Assembly (NCBI GenBank): GCA_902800025.1
Contig: CADCDA010000009.1
Span: forward strand, 1-54,099
Source of the DNA: an uncultured Erysipelotrichaceae bacterium
GTDB lineage: Bacteria; Bacillota_I; Bacilli_A; RFN20; CAG-826
Direction: 5' to 3'
DNA length: 54,099 nt
Shown here piece by piece: positions 23,165 through 30,563 of this stretch (positions are counted from its first letter, which is position 1; each line of letters starts with the position of its first letter). The notes below the pieces were generated by a model. The model was not told the origin of the DNA. It did not search any database and worked only from the letters and a program-made list of their open reading frames with translations. The translations under genes were made by a program, and so were the position numbers.

Positions 23165-23652
23165 ATAGTTATTTTGCTTTTAGGAATATTATTTATATAA
23201 TTGTCCAACTTTTTCTTAGGATATAAAGTAACTACTTTGTTGATGTTTGCGTTACGATTTAAAGTTAAAGGAGAACCTGTTTCTACTATTGCGATGATTG
23301 GATCTCCACAGCTAGCAATTATGCTTGTCACAATAACAAATCTAGTTCCATACACACTTACTATGCATCTAGTGTTTTGCAAATCGTGCAAAGAGTCATA
23401 AATCTCTTCTGGTGAAAGACCATGAAAATTGTGCTTGCCCTTAGCTCCTAACGGTTGCATACATTCCCATAGCGTTTTACTAGTAATAAAAAGAGAACTC
23501 TTTCTAAAAACATTAATATCTAAGTTGTCATTAATATTTTTTAAATGAGAATTAAGTAACTCAATATCAAAAGGAACATAATCATTTGTTTTAAAGGATT
23601 CAAATGCTTTAATTGCCTCTTTTTTATTGCCGAGATTGATTTTGCGTATCAT
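23155..23652 (-). CDS. Stand-alone PBECR/MuF-C-like nuclease-domain protein
   Basis: The start at 23652 (MIRKINLG) is preferred because it follows ATGACA, 17 bp, TAATAA and 7 bp, while earlier ATGs lie in the promoter. The 165-residue protein contains FITSKTLWECMQPL, HNFHGLSPEEI and CIVSVYG...FVIVTSI, then VVTLYPKKKLDNYI. This order matches the C-terminal domains of phage MuF and polymorphic toxins (Phage-Barnase-EndoU-ColicinE5-RelE superfamily) as I remember them. Nuclease activity is inference. No phage genes surround it. Confidence 0.5.
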   Translation of the reverse strand: MIRKINLGNKKEAIKAFESFKTNDYVPFDIELLNSHLKNINDNLDINVFRKSSLFITSKTLWECMQPLGAKGKHNFHGLSPEEIYDSLHDLQNTRCIVSVYGTRFVIVTSIIASCGDPIIAIVETGSPLTLNRNANINKVVTLYPKKKLDNYINNIPKSKITIKK

Positions 23653-23661
23653 GTCTATATT

Positions 23662-23678
23662 ATTACATATAATGTAAT
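23662..23678 (-). promoter_or_regulatory. Palindrome in the promoter of the PBECR-like gene
   Basis: ATTACAT, ATA, ATGTAAT forms a 7-3-7 inverted repeat between the candidate -35 and -10 boxes, 10 bp upstream of ATG 23652. It is a good candidate operator for self-control. Confidence 0.45.
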
Positions 23679-23711
23679 AACTTGTCATTGATTTTTGTAG
23701 AAAAAGACAAG

Positions 23712-23792
23712 AAAAAAGGACTGACACATTGTATCAATCCAATTATCAACTTGTGGCCTAAATGTACAGAAATGATACAACCGAACACTTCT
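23712..23792 (-). repeat. Terminator repeat, copy D (long form)
   Basis: Hairpin at 23718-23740 with a T6 tail on the minus strand. The conserved upstream block reads GAAGTGTTCGGTTGTATCAT, then TGTACATTTAGGCC. No intact gene lies upstream to be terminated, only the remnant on the other strand. Confidence 0.7.
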
Positions 23793-23842
23793 CAAAAAGC
23801 TGAACATAAATTCCTCCAAGAATTAATCATAAACGAAATTAG

Positions 23843-23989
23843 GTCACAACCTGTGACCCAAAAGAAATATTGCCGGAGTACATAAAAAGAAAAGTCCCTT
23901 ATGTTAGAACAATCCACACTTCTGAAACAAAAAGAAATTATGACTATGGCAGCTGGGTGGATTTTATTGAAGCAGAAGAAATAAAATAA
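23843..23989 (+). pseudogene. Remnant of a coding sequence
   Basis: An open frame without a start codon, bounded upstream by TAG (23840-23842), reads CDPKEILPEYIKRKVPYVRT and then GSWVDFIEAEEIK before a TAA. The composition is protein-like and no promoter or ribosome site is visible. A different frame upstream (AEHKFLQELIINEIRSQP) may be the earlier part, separated by frameshift. The family is not recognised. Confidence 0.3.
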
Positions 23990-24070
23990 AAGGACTGACA
24001 CATATGTATCAATCCTATTAATCAACATTGGCTGGTTTACAGTGTTTTGATACAACCGAACACTTCGACA
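23986..24070 (-). repeat. Terminator repeat, copy E (long form)
   Basis: Hairpin at 23992-24015 on the minus strand with tail TTTTATTTTATTT. The conserved upstream block is GAAGTGTTCGGTTGTATCA. It directly follows the nitroreductase gene. Confidence 0.7.
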
Positions 24071-24091
24071 TATCAACCGAGCACCACTACT

Positions 24092-24853
24092 TTAATTGCT
24101 ATATATTCTATATTTTGAATTCAATGTTAGTTCATTAGAAAGACCGTTATCGGAATATAATTCTCTAGTAAATCTAATTTCTTGTTTAGCCAAGCAAAGT
24201 TCTAAAAAACACATAAAGATACCAATATCGATACGATTATAAAAGCTAACTGCCTTAGCAGGCATAATACCTCTTTTGCCTTCTTTTTTATAACGATATA
24301 CTTCTAATGTTTCTTTGTTTTTTACTAACCAAGGTTGGCTATTACAAGCACTTGGAGCAAATCTAATAATATCGCTAACTCCTTCAATAAGGGGGCCATT
24401 CCAAATTTCTTCTACATCTTTTCTTTTGCTTTTGTACATGTCCTTACGGTATTTACTTTGGTCGCTGATCTTGCGAAAAGCAATCATGATGACGTATTCT
24501 AGGCCATCAAATTCTTTTTCTTCAACTTTGCCAATGCCAAACCATAAGGTACCGATGTTCTTACTGACTAGATATAAGTCTAATTGTTCACCTATATAGC
24601 CAATGTTCTGCAGATAACCATCTTTATTTTCACTATATAAGAGAAGGCAGTATTCGGCTTTACGATGACAAGTTGTCTCGCTTTCCTTAACGATTCTCAT
24701 CTTTACTTTAATATCTTTATAAAGTGGTTCGAAATGCTCAAAAGCATTATTAATATCATCTAATTCTTCTTGTGTTATTTTTTCGTCACCAACATTCAAA
24801 AATAAATGGAACGATTTTCTTTTAAATATAATTTCGTATAGTTTGTTGTTCAT
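24092..24853 (-). CDS. TM1586-type nitroreductase family protein
   Basis: The 253-residue protein starts LYEIIFKRKSFHLF and has two half-domains, including QNIGYIGEQLDLYLVSKNIGTLWFG and FAPSACNSQPWLVK, the FMN-binding elements of the nitroreductase fold. The single-chain two-lobed layout, with N-terminal RKS and a late APSACNSQPW motif, matches the putative TM1586-like nitroreductases. The substrate is unknown. It is monocistronic, flanked by two terminator repeats. Confidence 0.75.
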   Translation of the reverse strand: MNNKLYEIIFKRKSFHLFLNVGDEKITQEELDDINNAFEHFEPLYKDIKVKMRIVKESETTCHRKAEYCLLLYSENKDGYLQNIGYIGEQLDLYLVSKNIGTLWFGIGKVEEKEFDGLEYVIMIAFRKISDQSKYRKDMYKSKRKDVEEIWNGPLIEGVSDIIRFAPSACNSQPWLVKNKETLEVYRYKKEGKRGIMPAKAVSFYNRIDIGIFMCFLELCLAKQEIRFTRELYSDNGLSNELTLNSKYRIYSN

Positions 24854-24921
24854 AATTTATCTTTCTTAAACAACTTAAAGAAAAATTTTTTAAATGTAAA
24901 TCGTTTACTGAATAATTTGAG

Positions 24922-24950
24922 AAAAAAGGACTGACACATTGTATCAATCC
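24922..24950 (-). terminator. Terminator after tRNA-Glu(CTC), repeat-family copy F
   Basis: Hairpin GGATTGATAC/GTGTCAGTCC at 24928-24950 followed by T6 on the minus strand. It is identical in sequence to copies A and D over the hairpin. Confidence 0.85.
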
Positions 24951-24963
24951 TATTTAACTAAGT

Positions 24964-25040
24964 TGGTGACCCATATCGGATTCGAACCGATGAATGTATC
25001 CTTGAGAGGGATATGAGTTAAGCCGCTTCTCCAATGGGCC
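24964..25040 (-). tRNA. tRNA-Glu (anticodon CTC)
   Basis: The cloverleaf on the minus strand has acceptor GGCCCAT/ATGGGTC, anticodon stem TATCC/GGATA around loop CTCTCAA (anticodon CUC), T loop TTCGAAT and an encoded CCA. The first arm is almost identical to tRNA-Glu(UUC) at 585. It lies 25 bp after gltX, whose enzyme charges it. Confidence 0.93.
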
Positions 25041-25065
25041 AGATAGGTGGTATTATACCACCCTT

Positions 25066-26730
25066 TTATAATTTTGAAATAAGATTATCAAATCGACGAT
25101 CGCATTCTTCTTTCTTTAATATCTTCATTACATAGTAAAGATTAGGAGAATTCTTTTTAGTGGTTAAGGCAATTCTAATCATTTCGGCAACATCACCAAC
25201 ACTACCACGATACATATCTGGGTTTTGTTTAACTAGTTTGCCATTCGGAGCAAATCCAACCGATTCGCCAATTTCTTTCATATTACCGAACCAACTTTGT
25301 TCATCTTGATCTAAGGACAATCTATTCTTGATGTTTGTTAGAACTTCTTTAATGACTTCATTTGAGAACTTTTCATTAAAAATAAGCCCGTTCTTGCATG
25401 TTTCTTCATATAAATCGCTGTAGAAGAAGGAAATCTTTTCATACAAATCACCAAACTTCTCATAGTCTTTTCTTGGGTTTTCTTTTTCTCTTTCAATGTT
25501 CATGATTTCCATGAAATATTCTTCATCTCTTTCGATTAAAGAAAGTAATTGAGGATTAAATTCTGACGCATATGCTTTTGCCATATCACGAATTTCATAT
25601 TTAGTTTTCTTGCCTAAAATCTCTTTAGCAAAGAAGTTAACTTTGCCCATATCAAACAGAGCACCTTCTAAAGACATCTTGCTAAAAGAGAACTTAAATT
25701 CTTCCATGTGTTCGAACTTATGTTCGAAAATCCACTCTTCGAAGTTGGAATTTGCAATAGTCATTAAATACATCACTAAAGCTTCGCTTGGATAGCCGTC
25801 TTTTAAGAAATAACTAACAGCAGCTTCGTTGTCTAGTCTTTTTGAGAGTTTGCGCTTATTGCCATTTTCACCAATCTTCATGATAACTGGTAAATGCGCA
25901 TATTTTGGTGTTTCCCACCCCAAATCTTTGAATAATTGAACGTGGATTGGTAATGACGCAATCCATTCTTCGCCACGTATAACTGTAGTTGTTCTCATAA
26001 AGTGATCGTCGCATACATGGGCAAAATGGTAAGTAGGAAGTCCATCGCTTTTAAATATAACAATATCTAAATCGTTCTCAGCAATTTCAAAATCTCCATG
26101 GACTAAATCACTGACAGGAATTTTATTATTGTGATCACCTTGAGATTTATATCTAATAACATAGGAATCACCTCTAAGGATTCTTTCTTTTCTTTCGTCA
26201 TTAGAAATATGACGGTATTTAGCAAACTCACCATAATATCCTGGGTTAAGTTTTTCTTTTTCTTGTTTAACTCTGATTTCTTCGAGTTCTTCAGGAGAAG
26301 CAAAATCTGGATACGCTTTGCCTTCTTCTAATAAATGTTTGATTACTACTTTGTAGAGGTCTGCTCTTTGAGATTGAATATATGGTCCATATTTTCCAAC
26401 TTGTCTATCACCGAGATATCCTTCGTCAGGAACAATATTGAATAAATGAAGTTGCTTAAGCAATTGTTCACCACTACCTTCGATTTCTCTTTTGGTATCA
26501 GTGTCCTCTAGCCTAACGTAAAATACACCATTAGTGTCTCTAGCGACTTTATGGCAAATCATAGAAGTGAAAAGTGAGCCGGTATGAAGGAAACCGGTTG
26601 GGGATGGGGCAAATCTAGTGACTTCTGCTCCTTCTGGCAAATCTCTTTTTGGATATTTTCTTTCTAAATCTTCGATTGTTTCTTTAATATCAGGGAATAT
26701 TAATTCCGCAATCTCTTTGTTTGTAACCAT
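25066..26730 (-). CDS. gltX: Glutamyl-tRNA synthetase
   Basis: The 554-residue class I synthetase has the HIGH-region motif FAPSPTGFLHTGSL (about 41-54), FYVRLEDTDTKRE, the glutamate site LPTYHFAHVCDDHFM and a KMSKS equivalent KRKLSKRLD. It attaches glutamate to tRNA-Glu (and tRNA-Gln where GatCAB is used). The start is placed at ATG 26730, because GAAGGAG lies 8 nt before it while the GTG at 26739 overlaps that site. It is probably co-transcribed with tRNA-Glu(CUC). Confidence 0.94.
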   Translation of the reverse strand: MVTNKEIAELIFPDIKETIEDLERKYPKRDLPEGAEVTRFAPSPTGFLHTGSLFTSMICHKVARDTNGVFYVRLEDTDTKREIEGSGEQLLKQLHLFNIVPDEGYLGDRQVGKYGPYIQSQRADLYKVVIKHLLEEGKAYPDFASPEELEEIRVKQEKEKLNPGYYGEFAKYRHISNDERKERILRGDSYVIRYKSQGDHNNKIPVSDLVHGDFEIAENDLDIVIFKSDGLPTYHFAHVCDDHFMRTTTVIRGEEWIASLPIHVQLFKDLGWETPKYAHLPVIMKIGENGNKRKLSKRLDNEAAVSYFLKDGYPSEALVMYLMTIANSNFEEWIFEHKFEHMEEFKFSFSKMSLEGALFDMGKVNFFAKEILGKKTKYEIRDMAKAYASEFNPQLLSLIERDEEYFMEIMNIEREKENPRKDYEKFGDLYEKISFFYSDLYEETCKNGLIFNEKFSNEVIKEVLTNIKNRLSLDQDEQSWFGNMKEIGESVGFAPNGKLVKQNPDMYRGSVGDVAEMIRIALTTKKNSPNLYYVMKILKKEECDRRFDNLISKL

Positions 26731-26765
26731 GTTTTTCACTCCTTCAAATATTCTTACAAATTATA

Positions 26766-26793
26766 TTGCATATTTAATCTGTTTTGTTATAAT
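26766..26793 (+). promoter_or_regulatory. Promoter of tRNA-Gly(GCC)
   Basis: TTGCAT (26766-26771), 16 bp, TATAAT (26788-26793), about 20 bp before the tRNA. It overlaps the divergent gltX promoter (-10 TATAAT on the minus strand at 26760-26765). Confidence 0.7.
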
Positions 26794-26812
26794 TATTTAG
26801 CAATTTCAAATT

Positions 26813-26886
26813 GCAGGCGTAGTTCAGTGGTAGAACACTACCTTGCCAAGGTAGTTATGCGAGTTCGATTCTCGTCGCCTGCTCCA
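26813..26886 (+). tRNA. tRNA-Gly (anticodon GCC)
   Basis: The cloverleaf has acceptor GCAGGCG/CGCCTGC, anticodon stem CTACC/GGTAG around loop TTGCCAA (anticodon GCC), T loop TTCGATT and an encoded CCA. Confidence 0.95.
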
Positions 26887-26897
26887 GAATAGAATTG

Positions 26898-27872
26898 CTA
26901 AGACTCGTCCGAGTCTTTTTTATTTTCTTCTTCATTCATTCTTTCAAGTAATTCAGCAAGAGTTGAATTGAGTTCACCCTTCATTGATTCAAATTCTAAT
27001 TTATATTTATCTTTTAAAAATATATATATTGCTTCATTGCTAGAAATATAAAACGGTCCATATAATCCAAACGTAATAAATAGAGCTAACACTAACCCGA
27101 GAACAAACACACCAGTATATGTTCCAATGGTTAAAAAGCCTACATAACCGCCTAAAATGAATCCGCCTATAAATAATAGAAACGTAGGCCAATTAGTATA
27201 AAAATACGCTAGATAATACTCTTTACGATATTTTTTCAATATTCTTTCTTGAATGATCTTATTTGCTTGTCCTAATAATTCCATAGTGTCTAATCGATAA
27301 AATAATGAAACGTTATTTCTAGTAATAAAGAACAAGAAACAAAGTGAATAGAAGAAATAAACAGGGACATTATTGAAAATCATCAAATATTCAAAGAACT
27401 CTCTATGAGCATAAAAGACCCTTTGAATCTCTTCGATACTTAGTTGGATATTAGATGTAATATCATACATTATACTTTGATATCCCATAAAGTTTGTGTA
27501 GTATAAACCAATATTTAAAGACATCATATAAATAAAGCCAAAAATAACCGTGAATAATAAAGACCATAAGATTGCTTTAATCACTCTGAAAGTAGACATA
27601 AACTTCTCAGAATAATAATTTGCATAGCATCTTAAAAATCCTCTAAAACTAATCATTTCTTGTTCTCTTAAAAGAATCACGGCGATCTGAACCGCAAAGA
27701 AACATGGAATAAAAAGGAACGGAATTAAAAAGATAATAAGGTCCGCTAATAGCAATCCTAAAAGTAAAAATGCACAAGCTAATAACATGATAAAAAAGAA
27801 CAAAACATGTGAAATAAAACCATTTTTGCGGTAATTATTCATTGAAATAGATATCAAATCACTATATTTCAT
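26898..27872 (-). CDS. Polytopic membrane protein
   Basis: The 324-residue protein has five to six TM helices (about 20-65, 100-125, 170-185, 230-275) and a charged C-terminal tail (EESMKGELNSTLAELLERMN region). It resembles DUF624/YesL-like proteins in layout but I cannot confirm it. It overlaps the NERD-like gene upstream by 4 bp (ATGA), so they form an operon. The terminator of the convergent tRNA-Gly lies inside its last codons. Confidence 0.6.
   Translation of the reverse strand: MKYSDLISISMNNYRKNGFISHVLFFFIMLLACAFLLLGLLLADLIIFLIPFLFIPCFFAVQIAVILLREQEMISFRGFLRCYANYYSEKFMSTFRVIKAILWSLLFTVIFGFIYMMSLNIGLYYTNFMGYQSIMYDITSNIQLSIEEIQRVFYAHREFFEYLMIFNNVPVYFFYSLCFLFFITRNNVSLFYRLDTMELLGQANKIIQERILKKYRKEYYLAYFYTNWPTFLLFIGGFILGGYVGFLTIGTYTGVFVLGLVLALFITFGLYGPFYISSNEAIYIFLKDKYKLEFESMKGELNSTLAELLERMNEEENKKDSDES
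26900..26921 (+). terminator. Terminator of tRNA-Gly(GCC)
   Basis: AAGACTCG (26900-26907) pairs with CGAGTCTT (26910-26917), followed by T-rich sequence. It is embedded in the final codons of the convergent membrane protein gene. Confidence 0.85.
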
Positions 27873-28495
27873 CTATTCATTCCTCGACTATTTTTATCGC
27901 TAAGATTGTTAATAAATCTGACCACTGTGTCTTCTTTAAATGGCTTGACTTCTTCTTTATCAAATTCCTTAATGAGCTTCTTTAGTTCTGAAACAGTACA
28001 GATGTTATATTGAGCTGGAATATTATCAATATTTATAACAGCATCATCATTAACAACCACAACGCCTTTTAAAAATGAATTATCTAAGTCATTAAATAAC
28101 GCTATCCTTTTTGTTAGGTTGCGATTGTAGTTTAATGGATTGGCGATTAATTTCTCGCCTTTATTGGTGGTGACCTTTAATTGTTCACTAGAGTAATCAC
28201 CAGAAAGAACACCACTAACTTGGTAGTCATTAATTACTACAATAAACTTGTTTGTAATAAGAATGTGATCGACTAATCCTTTGCTTTTATCGTCAATATT
28301 GACGTAATAATCATGTAGTAATAAATAATCATTTAAATTTGAAAAGCGATAAAGCTTATAACCGACTAGTTTTTTAAGTCTATGCCCCTTCAAAAAATTC
28401 TTATAAAAAAGAACAAACAATAAAGTGAGCACTATTAGTCCACCTAATATAGCTACTGATATATATATCTTCTGAGAAATGTTTAGCAGTGTCAT
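27869..28495 (-). CDS. NERD-like nuclease-related domain membrane protein
   Basis: The start is set at 28495 (MTLLNISQK), because the alternative ATG at 28510 lies inside the -10 box. The 208-residue protein has one TM helix (about 10-32) and a soluble domain with GLVDHILITNKFIVVIND and NPLNYN, matching the core of NERD (nuclease-related) domains, where DHVLV-x-F-VIE and NP are typical. The usual catalytic-type Glu/Lys after VIN is not clear, so activity is doubtful. There is no Shine-Dalgarno, so it is probably leaderless. Confidence 0.6.
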   Translation of the reverse strand: MTLLNISQKIYISVAILGGLIVLTLLFVLFYKNFLKGHRLKKLVGYKLYRFSNLNDYLLLHDYYVNIDDKSKGLVDHILITNKFIVVINDYQVSGVLSGDYSSEQLKVTTNKGEKLIANPLNYNRNLTKRIALFNDLDNSFLKGVVVVNDDAVINIDNIPAQYNICTVSELKKLIKEFDKEEVKPFKEDTVVRFINNLSDKNSRGMNR

Positions 28496-28505
28496 AGTAT
28501 TCAAT

Positions 28506-28533
28506 ATCATACAAAAAATGACTTATTTTTCAA
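28506..28533 (-). promoter_or_regulatory. Promoter of the NERD-like operon, overlapping the Nudix terminator
   Basis: On the minus strand TTGAAA (28528-28533), 16 bp, TATGAT (28506-28511), then 10 bp to ATG 28495. The -35 box forms the loop of the preceding terminator hairpin. Confidence 0.6.
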
Positions 28534-28542
28534 AGTCATTTT
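28513..28542 (-). terminator. Terminator of the Nudix gene
   Basis: On the minus strand AAAATGACTT pairs with AAGTCATTTT and T6 ends the tract. The loop contains the -35 of the next promoter. Confidence 0.8.
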
Positions 28543-28553
28543 AAGTAAATAAT

Positions 28554-29162
28554 TTAATCAAATATCGTTTTGCCGCTTCTAGCAGCGTCAATGAATCTCA
28601 TTAATTCTTCTTTTGATGTCTTCCTAGAAATAGTTGGGAGATTATCAATTCTGAAGAATTGGACGTCATCAGTTTCGTATTCGTGATCTTCATGCATCTT
28701 TGTTATCTTTCCTTCAAAGATTATTACGTATTCTGGAACCGATGCATTTCTTTTAAATGGAGTGCGGTCTGTTATGCCTACTAATCTAACCATTTCAACT
28801 TCTGCTCCCGCTTCTTGTAAACATTCGTTTTTAGCTGCGGTCGAGGGTGAATCGTATAAATCGGCCCATCCACCAGGAAGAGAATATTCATGACTAACAG
28901 CTTCTCTCACCATTAATATTTCTGTTCTATCATCATTAAAGATGATTGTCCTAACAGAAACATTTGGGGTTGGATAAACATCTCGCTCAAAATAGTTTGG
29001 GCGATCAAACTTAACATTTTCAAAATCCTCCAACATTTTTGTCGAAAGATCATTTATTTCTTGATAATTGGTTAATGCGTAAGGGTCTTTAGAATAGATG
29101 AGTCCAATTTTTGCAATCGATTGAACTTTGATTAGAAAATCATAGAAATATTTCGAATCCAT
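28554..29162 (-). CDS. Nudix hydrolase with N-terminal helical domain
   Basis: The 202-residue protein has an N-terminal Nudix_N-type helical region (about 1-65, KVQSIAKIGLIYSKDPYA) and a Nudix fold. The Nudix box GWADLYDSPSTAAKNECLQE departs from the GX5EX7REUXEEXGU consensus: Asp replaces the first Glu, Asn replaces Arg and Gln replaces the second-last Glu. Members hydrolyse nucleoside diphosphate-X compounds such as ADP-ribose. The substitutions suggest altered activity. GAAGGT precedes the start. Confidence 0.75.
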   Translation of the reverse strand: MDSKYFYDFLIKVQSIAKIGLIYSKDPYALTNYQEINDLSTKMLEDFENVKFDRPNYFERDVYPTPNVSVRTIIFNDDRTEILMVREAVSHEYSLPGGWADLYDSPSTAAKNECLQEAGAEVEMVRLVGITDRTPFKRNASVPEYVIIFEGKITKMHEDHEYETDDVQFFRIDNLPTISRKTSKEELMRFIDAARSGKTIFD

Positions 29163-29183
29163 TTATTAACCTTCTACAATCGA

Positions 29184-29963
29184 TTATTGTTCTGAAACAC
29201 CATCCATGTAGTTTTCAAACACTCTGAGGAAGTTATCTTGATCAACCGCATCTAATTGTCCGTCAACTGCAAAGGAAATTCTTCCAGTTTCTTCAGAAAC
29301 AACCACTGTAACAGAGTCTGAAATTTCTGAAATACCTAAAGCCGCTCTATGACGTGAACCATATTTGCCTGCGAATGGTTTAGTGGTTGGAGTATAAAAG
29401 ACGCTTGCAGCAACAATTTCGTTACCATGAATAACAACTGCACCATCATGTAAACGGGTACCAGGATAGAAAATTGTTAATAATAATTCAGCAGTAACAG
29501 GAGCTTTCACAGCTACACCGTTTTTGATAACATCAGCAAGCGAAGTATTCTTTTCAAAAGTGATGATTGCGCCAATTCTGGATTTACTTAAATTAATAAC
29601 AGCGGTTTCAATAGTCTTATAAAGAAGTTCACGATTATAAATCTTTTCAACTTCAAATTTGCTGCTTTTAACTTGTGATTTTTTAAATGGGTTAGCTAAG
29701 AATTGTCTAAGATCGCCTAGGTTAGCGAATAAGGAAATTGTCACGCCGACCATTGTTAAGCAGGTAGTTAAAATAAACGAGTACATTAAGTTGAAGAGGA
29801 ATGAGGTGACTGATAAAACAAAAGCGACAGAAACAAAGATATATCCTGCTCTACGTTTAACAATTTTGAAGTACATAAAGTAACAGAATCCAAACATTCC
29901 AACGATAAAAACAAGAGATATAATCCAACTAGCTAGTGGTACCGAATTCCAAATAAAGTTCAT
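29184..29963 (-). CDS. cdaA: CdaA-type diadenylate cyclase
   Basis: The 259-residue protein has three N-terminal TM helices (about 10-85) and a DisA_N cyclase domain with the catalytic DGA at 173-175 (RLHDGAVVI) and RHR at 204-206 (YGSRHRAALG). It condenses two ATP to c-di-AMP, a second messenger for cation and osmolyte control. The usual neighbours cdaR and glmM are absent. GGAGG lies upstream. The second messenger may link to the antiporter/PII-like operon at 14-16 kb; this is inference. Confidence 0.93.
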   Translation of the reverse strand: MNFIWNSVPLASWIISLVFIVGMFGFCYFMYFKIVKRRAGYIFVSVAFVLSVTSFLFNLMYSFILTTCLTMVGVTISLFANLGDLRQFLANPFKKSQVKSSKFEVEKIYNRELLYKTIETAVINLSKSRIGAIITFEKNTSLADVIKNGVAVKAPVTAELLLTIFYPGTRLHDGAVVIHGNEIVAASVFYTPTTKPFAGKYGSRHRAALGISEISDSVTVVVSEETGRISFAVDGQLDAVDQDNFLRVFENYMDGVSEQ

Positions 29964-30062
29964 AATATTTTCCTCCGCTTAACTAATTAATTATAAAATT
30001 AATCAGGCATTTTGTGAATGAAAAGGGCAAAAATTAACAAAAAAATTGAAATTTTAAAATTT

Positions 30063-30461
30063 TCAATTCTTTTTTATAGTAACATACAGTTGTTTTCTTT
30101 TAACCTGCTTTGCCACAAATCTATACTTATGTTTTTTGCGGTATTTAATTAATTCAATCTCACCTTTTGGAGCAACTTTTAGATATAGTTTATCGCTTCC
30201 TTCATCATATATTCTTTCGAGGAATTGATATCTAATTAACATGACAATTAATCGGGATATCTTCTTTGATGGGTACGAAACCAAAGTCTTATATGTCGGA
30301 AGATTTTTAAACTCTTCAATTTCTTCGCTTTCGTCACCAGTCAAAATTAAATATACACATTCAGTAAGTGGGTATTTATCTTCTTTATTTAATAAAGACA
30401 CCGTTTCAATTATCTTTAAATCATTTGTGCAAAGTTTATATTGATTAGCTTCTTTTTTCAT
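30063..30461 (-). CDS. RQC-minor-like winged-helix protein
   Basis: The 132-residue protein contains TECVYLILTGDESEEIEEF, then KKISRLIVMLIRYQFLERI and a beta hairpin (KLYLKVAPKGEIEL). This is the order of the RecQ C-terminal (RQC) winged helix found as stand-alone RQC-minor proteins in Mollicutes-like bacteria. It probably binds DNA. The C-terminal 30 residues are very basic. No Shine-Dalgarno is present; the ATG lies 6 bp after a -10 box. Confidence 0.55.
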   Translation of the reverse strand: MKKEANQYKLCTNDLKIIETVSLLNKEDKYPLTECVYLILTGDESEEIEEFKNLPTYKTLVSYPSKKISRLIVMLIRYQFLERIYDEGSDKLYLKVAPKGEIELIKYRKKHKYRFVAKQVKRKQLYVTIKKN

Positions 30462-30467
30462 AAAATC

Positions 30468-30496
30468 AGTTTACTGATTATTTATCGATATATCAA
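30468..30496 (-). promoter_or_regulatory. Promoter of the RQC-minor-like gene (leaderless)
   Basis: On the minus strand TTGATA (30491-30496), 17 bp, TAAACT (30468-30473), 6 bp, ATG 30461. There is no ribosome site. Confidence 0.55.
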
Positions 30497-30563
30497 TGTA
30501 AAATAGTTTGGAGAGCAACCACTATTGTAGTAAAATAAGTTTGTATACAAGGAGCTATATCAT

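Noticed and set aside
23155-23727. Prophage remnant
   Set aside because: Only one domain resembles a phage protein; no capsid, terminase, integrase or lysis genes are in the window.
23792-24076. A 94-codon minus-strand ORF
   Set aside because: It spans two terminator repeats and a plus-strand remnant, has no ribosome site or promoter and no protein-like pattern; it is a chance frame.
585-25040. Integrative element bounded by the two tRNA-Glu genes
   Set aside because: The two tRNA genes differ in sequence and anticodon, no integrase lies between them, and housekeeping genes fill the interval; the shared hairpin is better explained as a repeat family.
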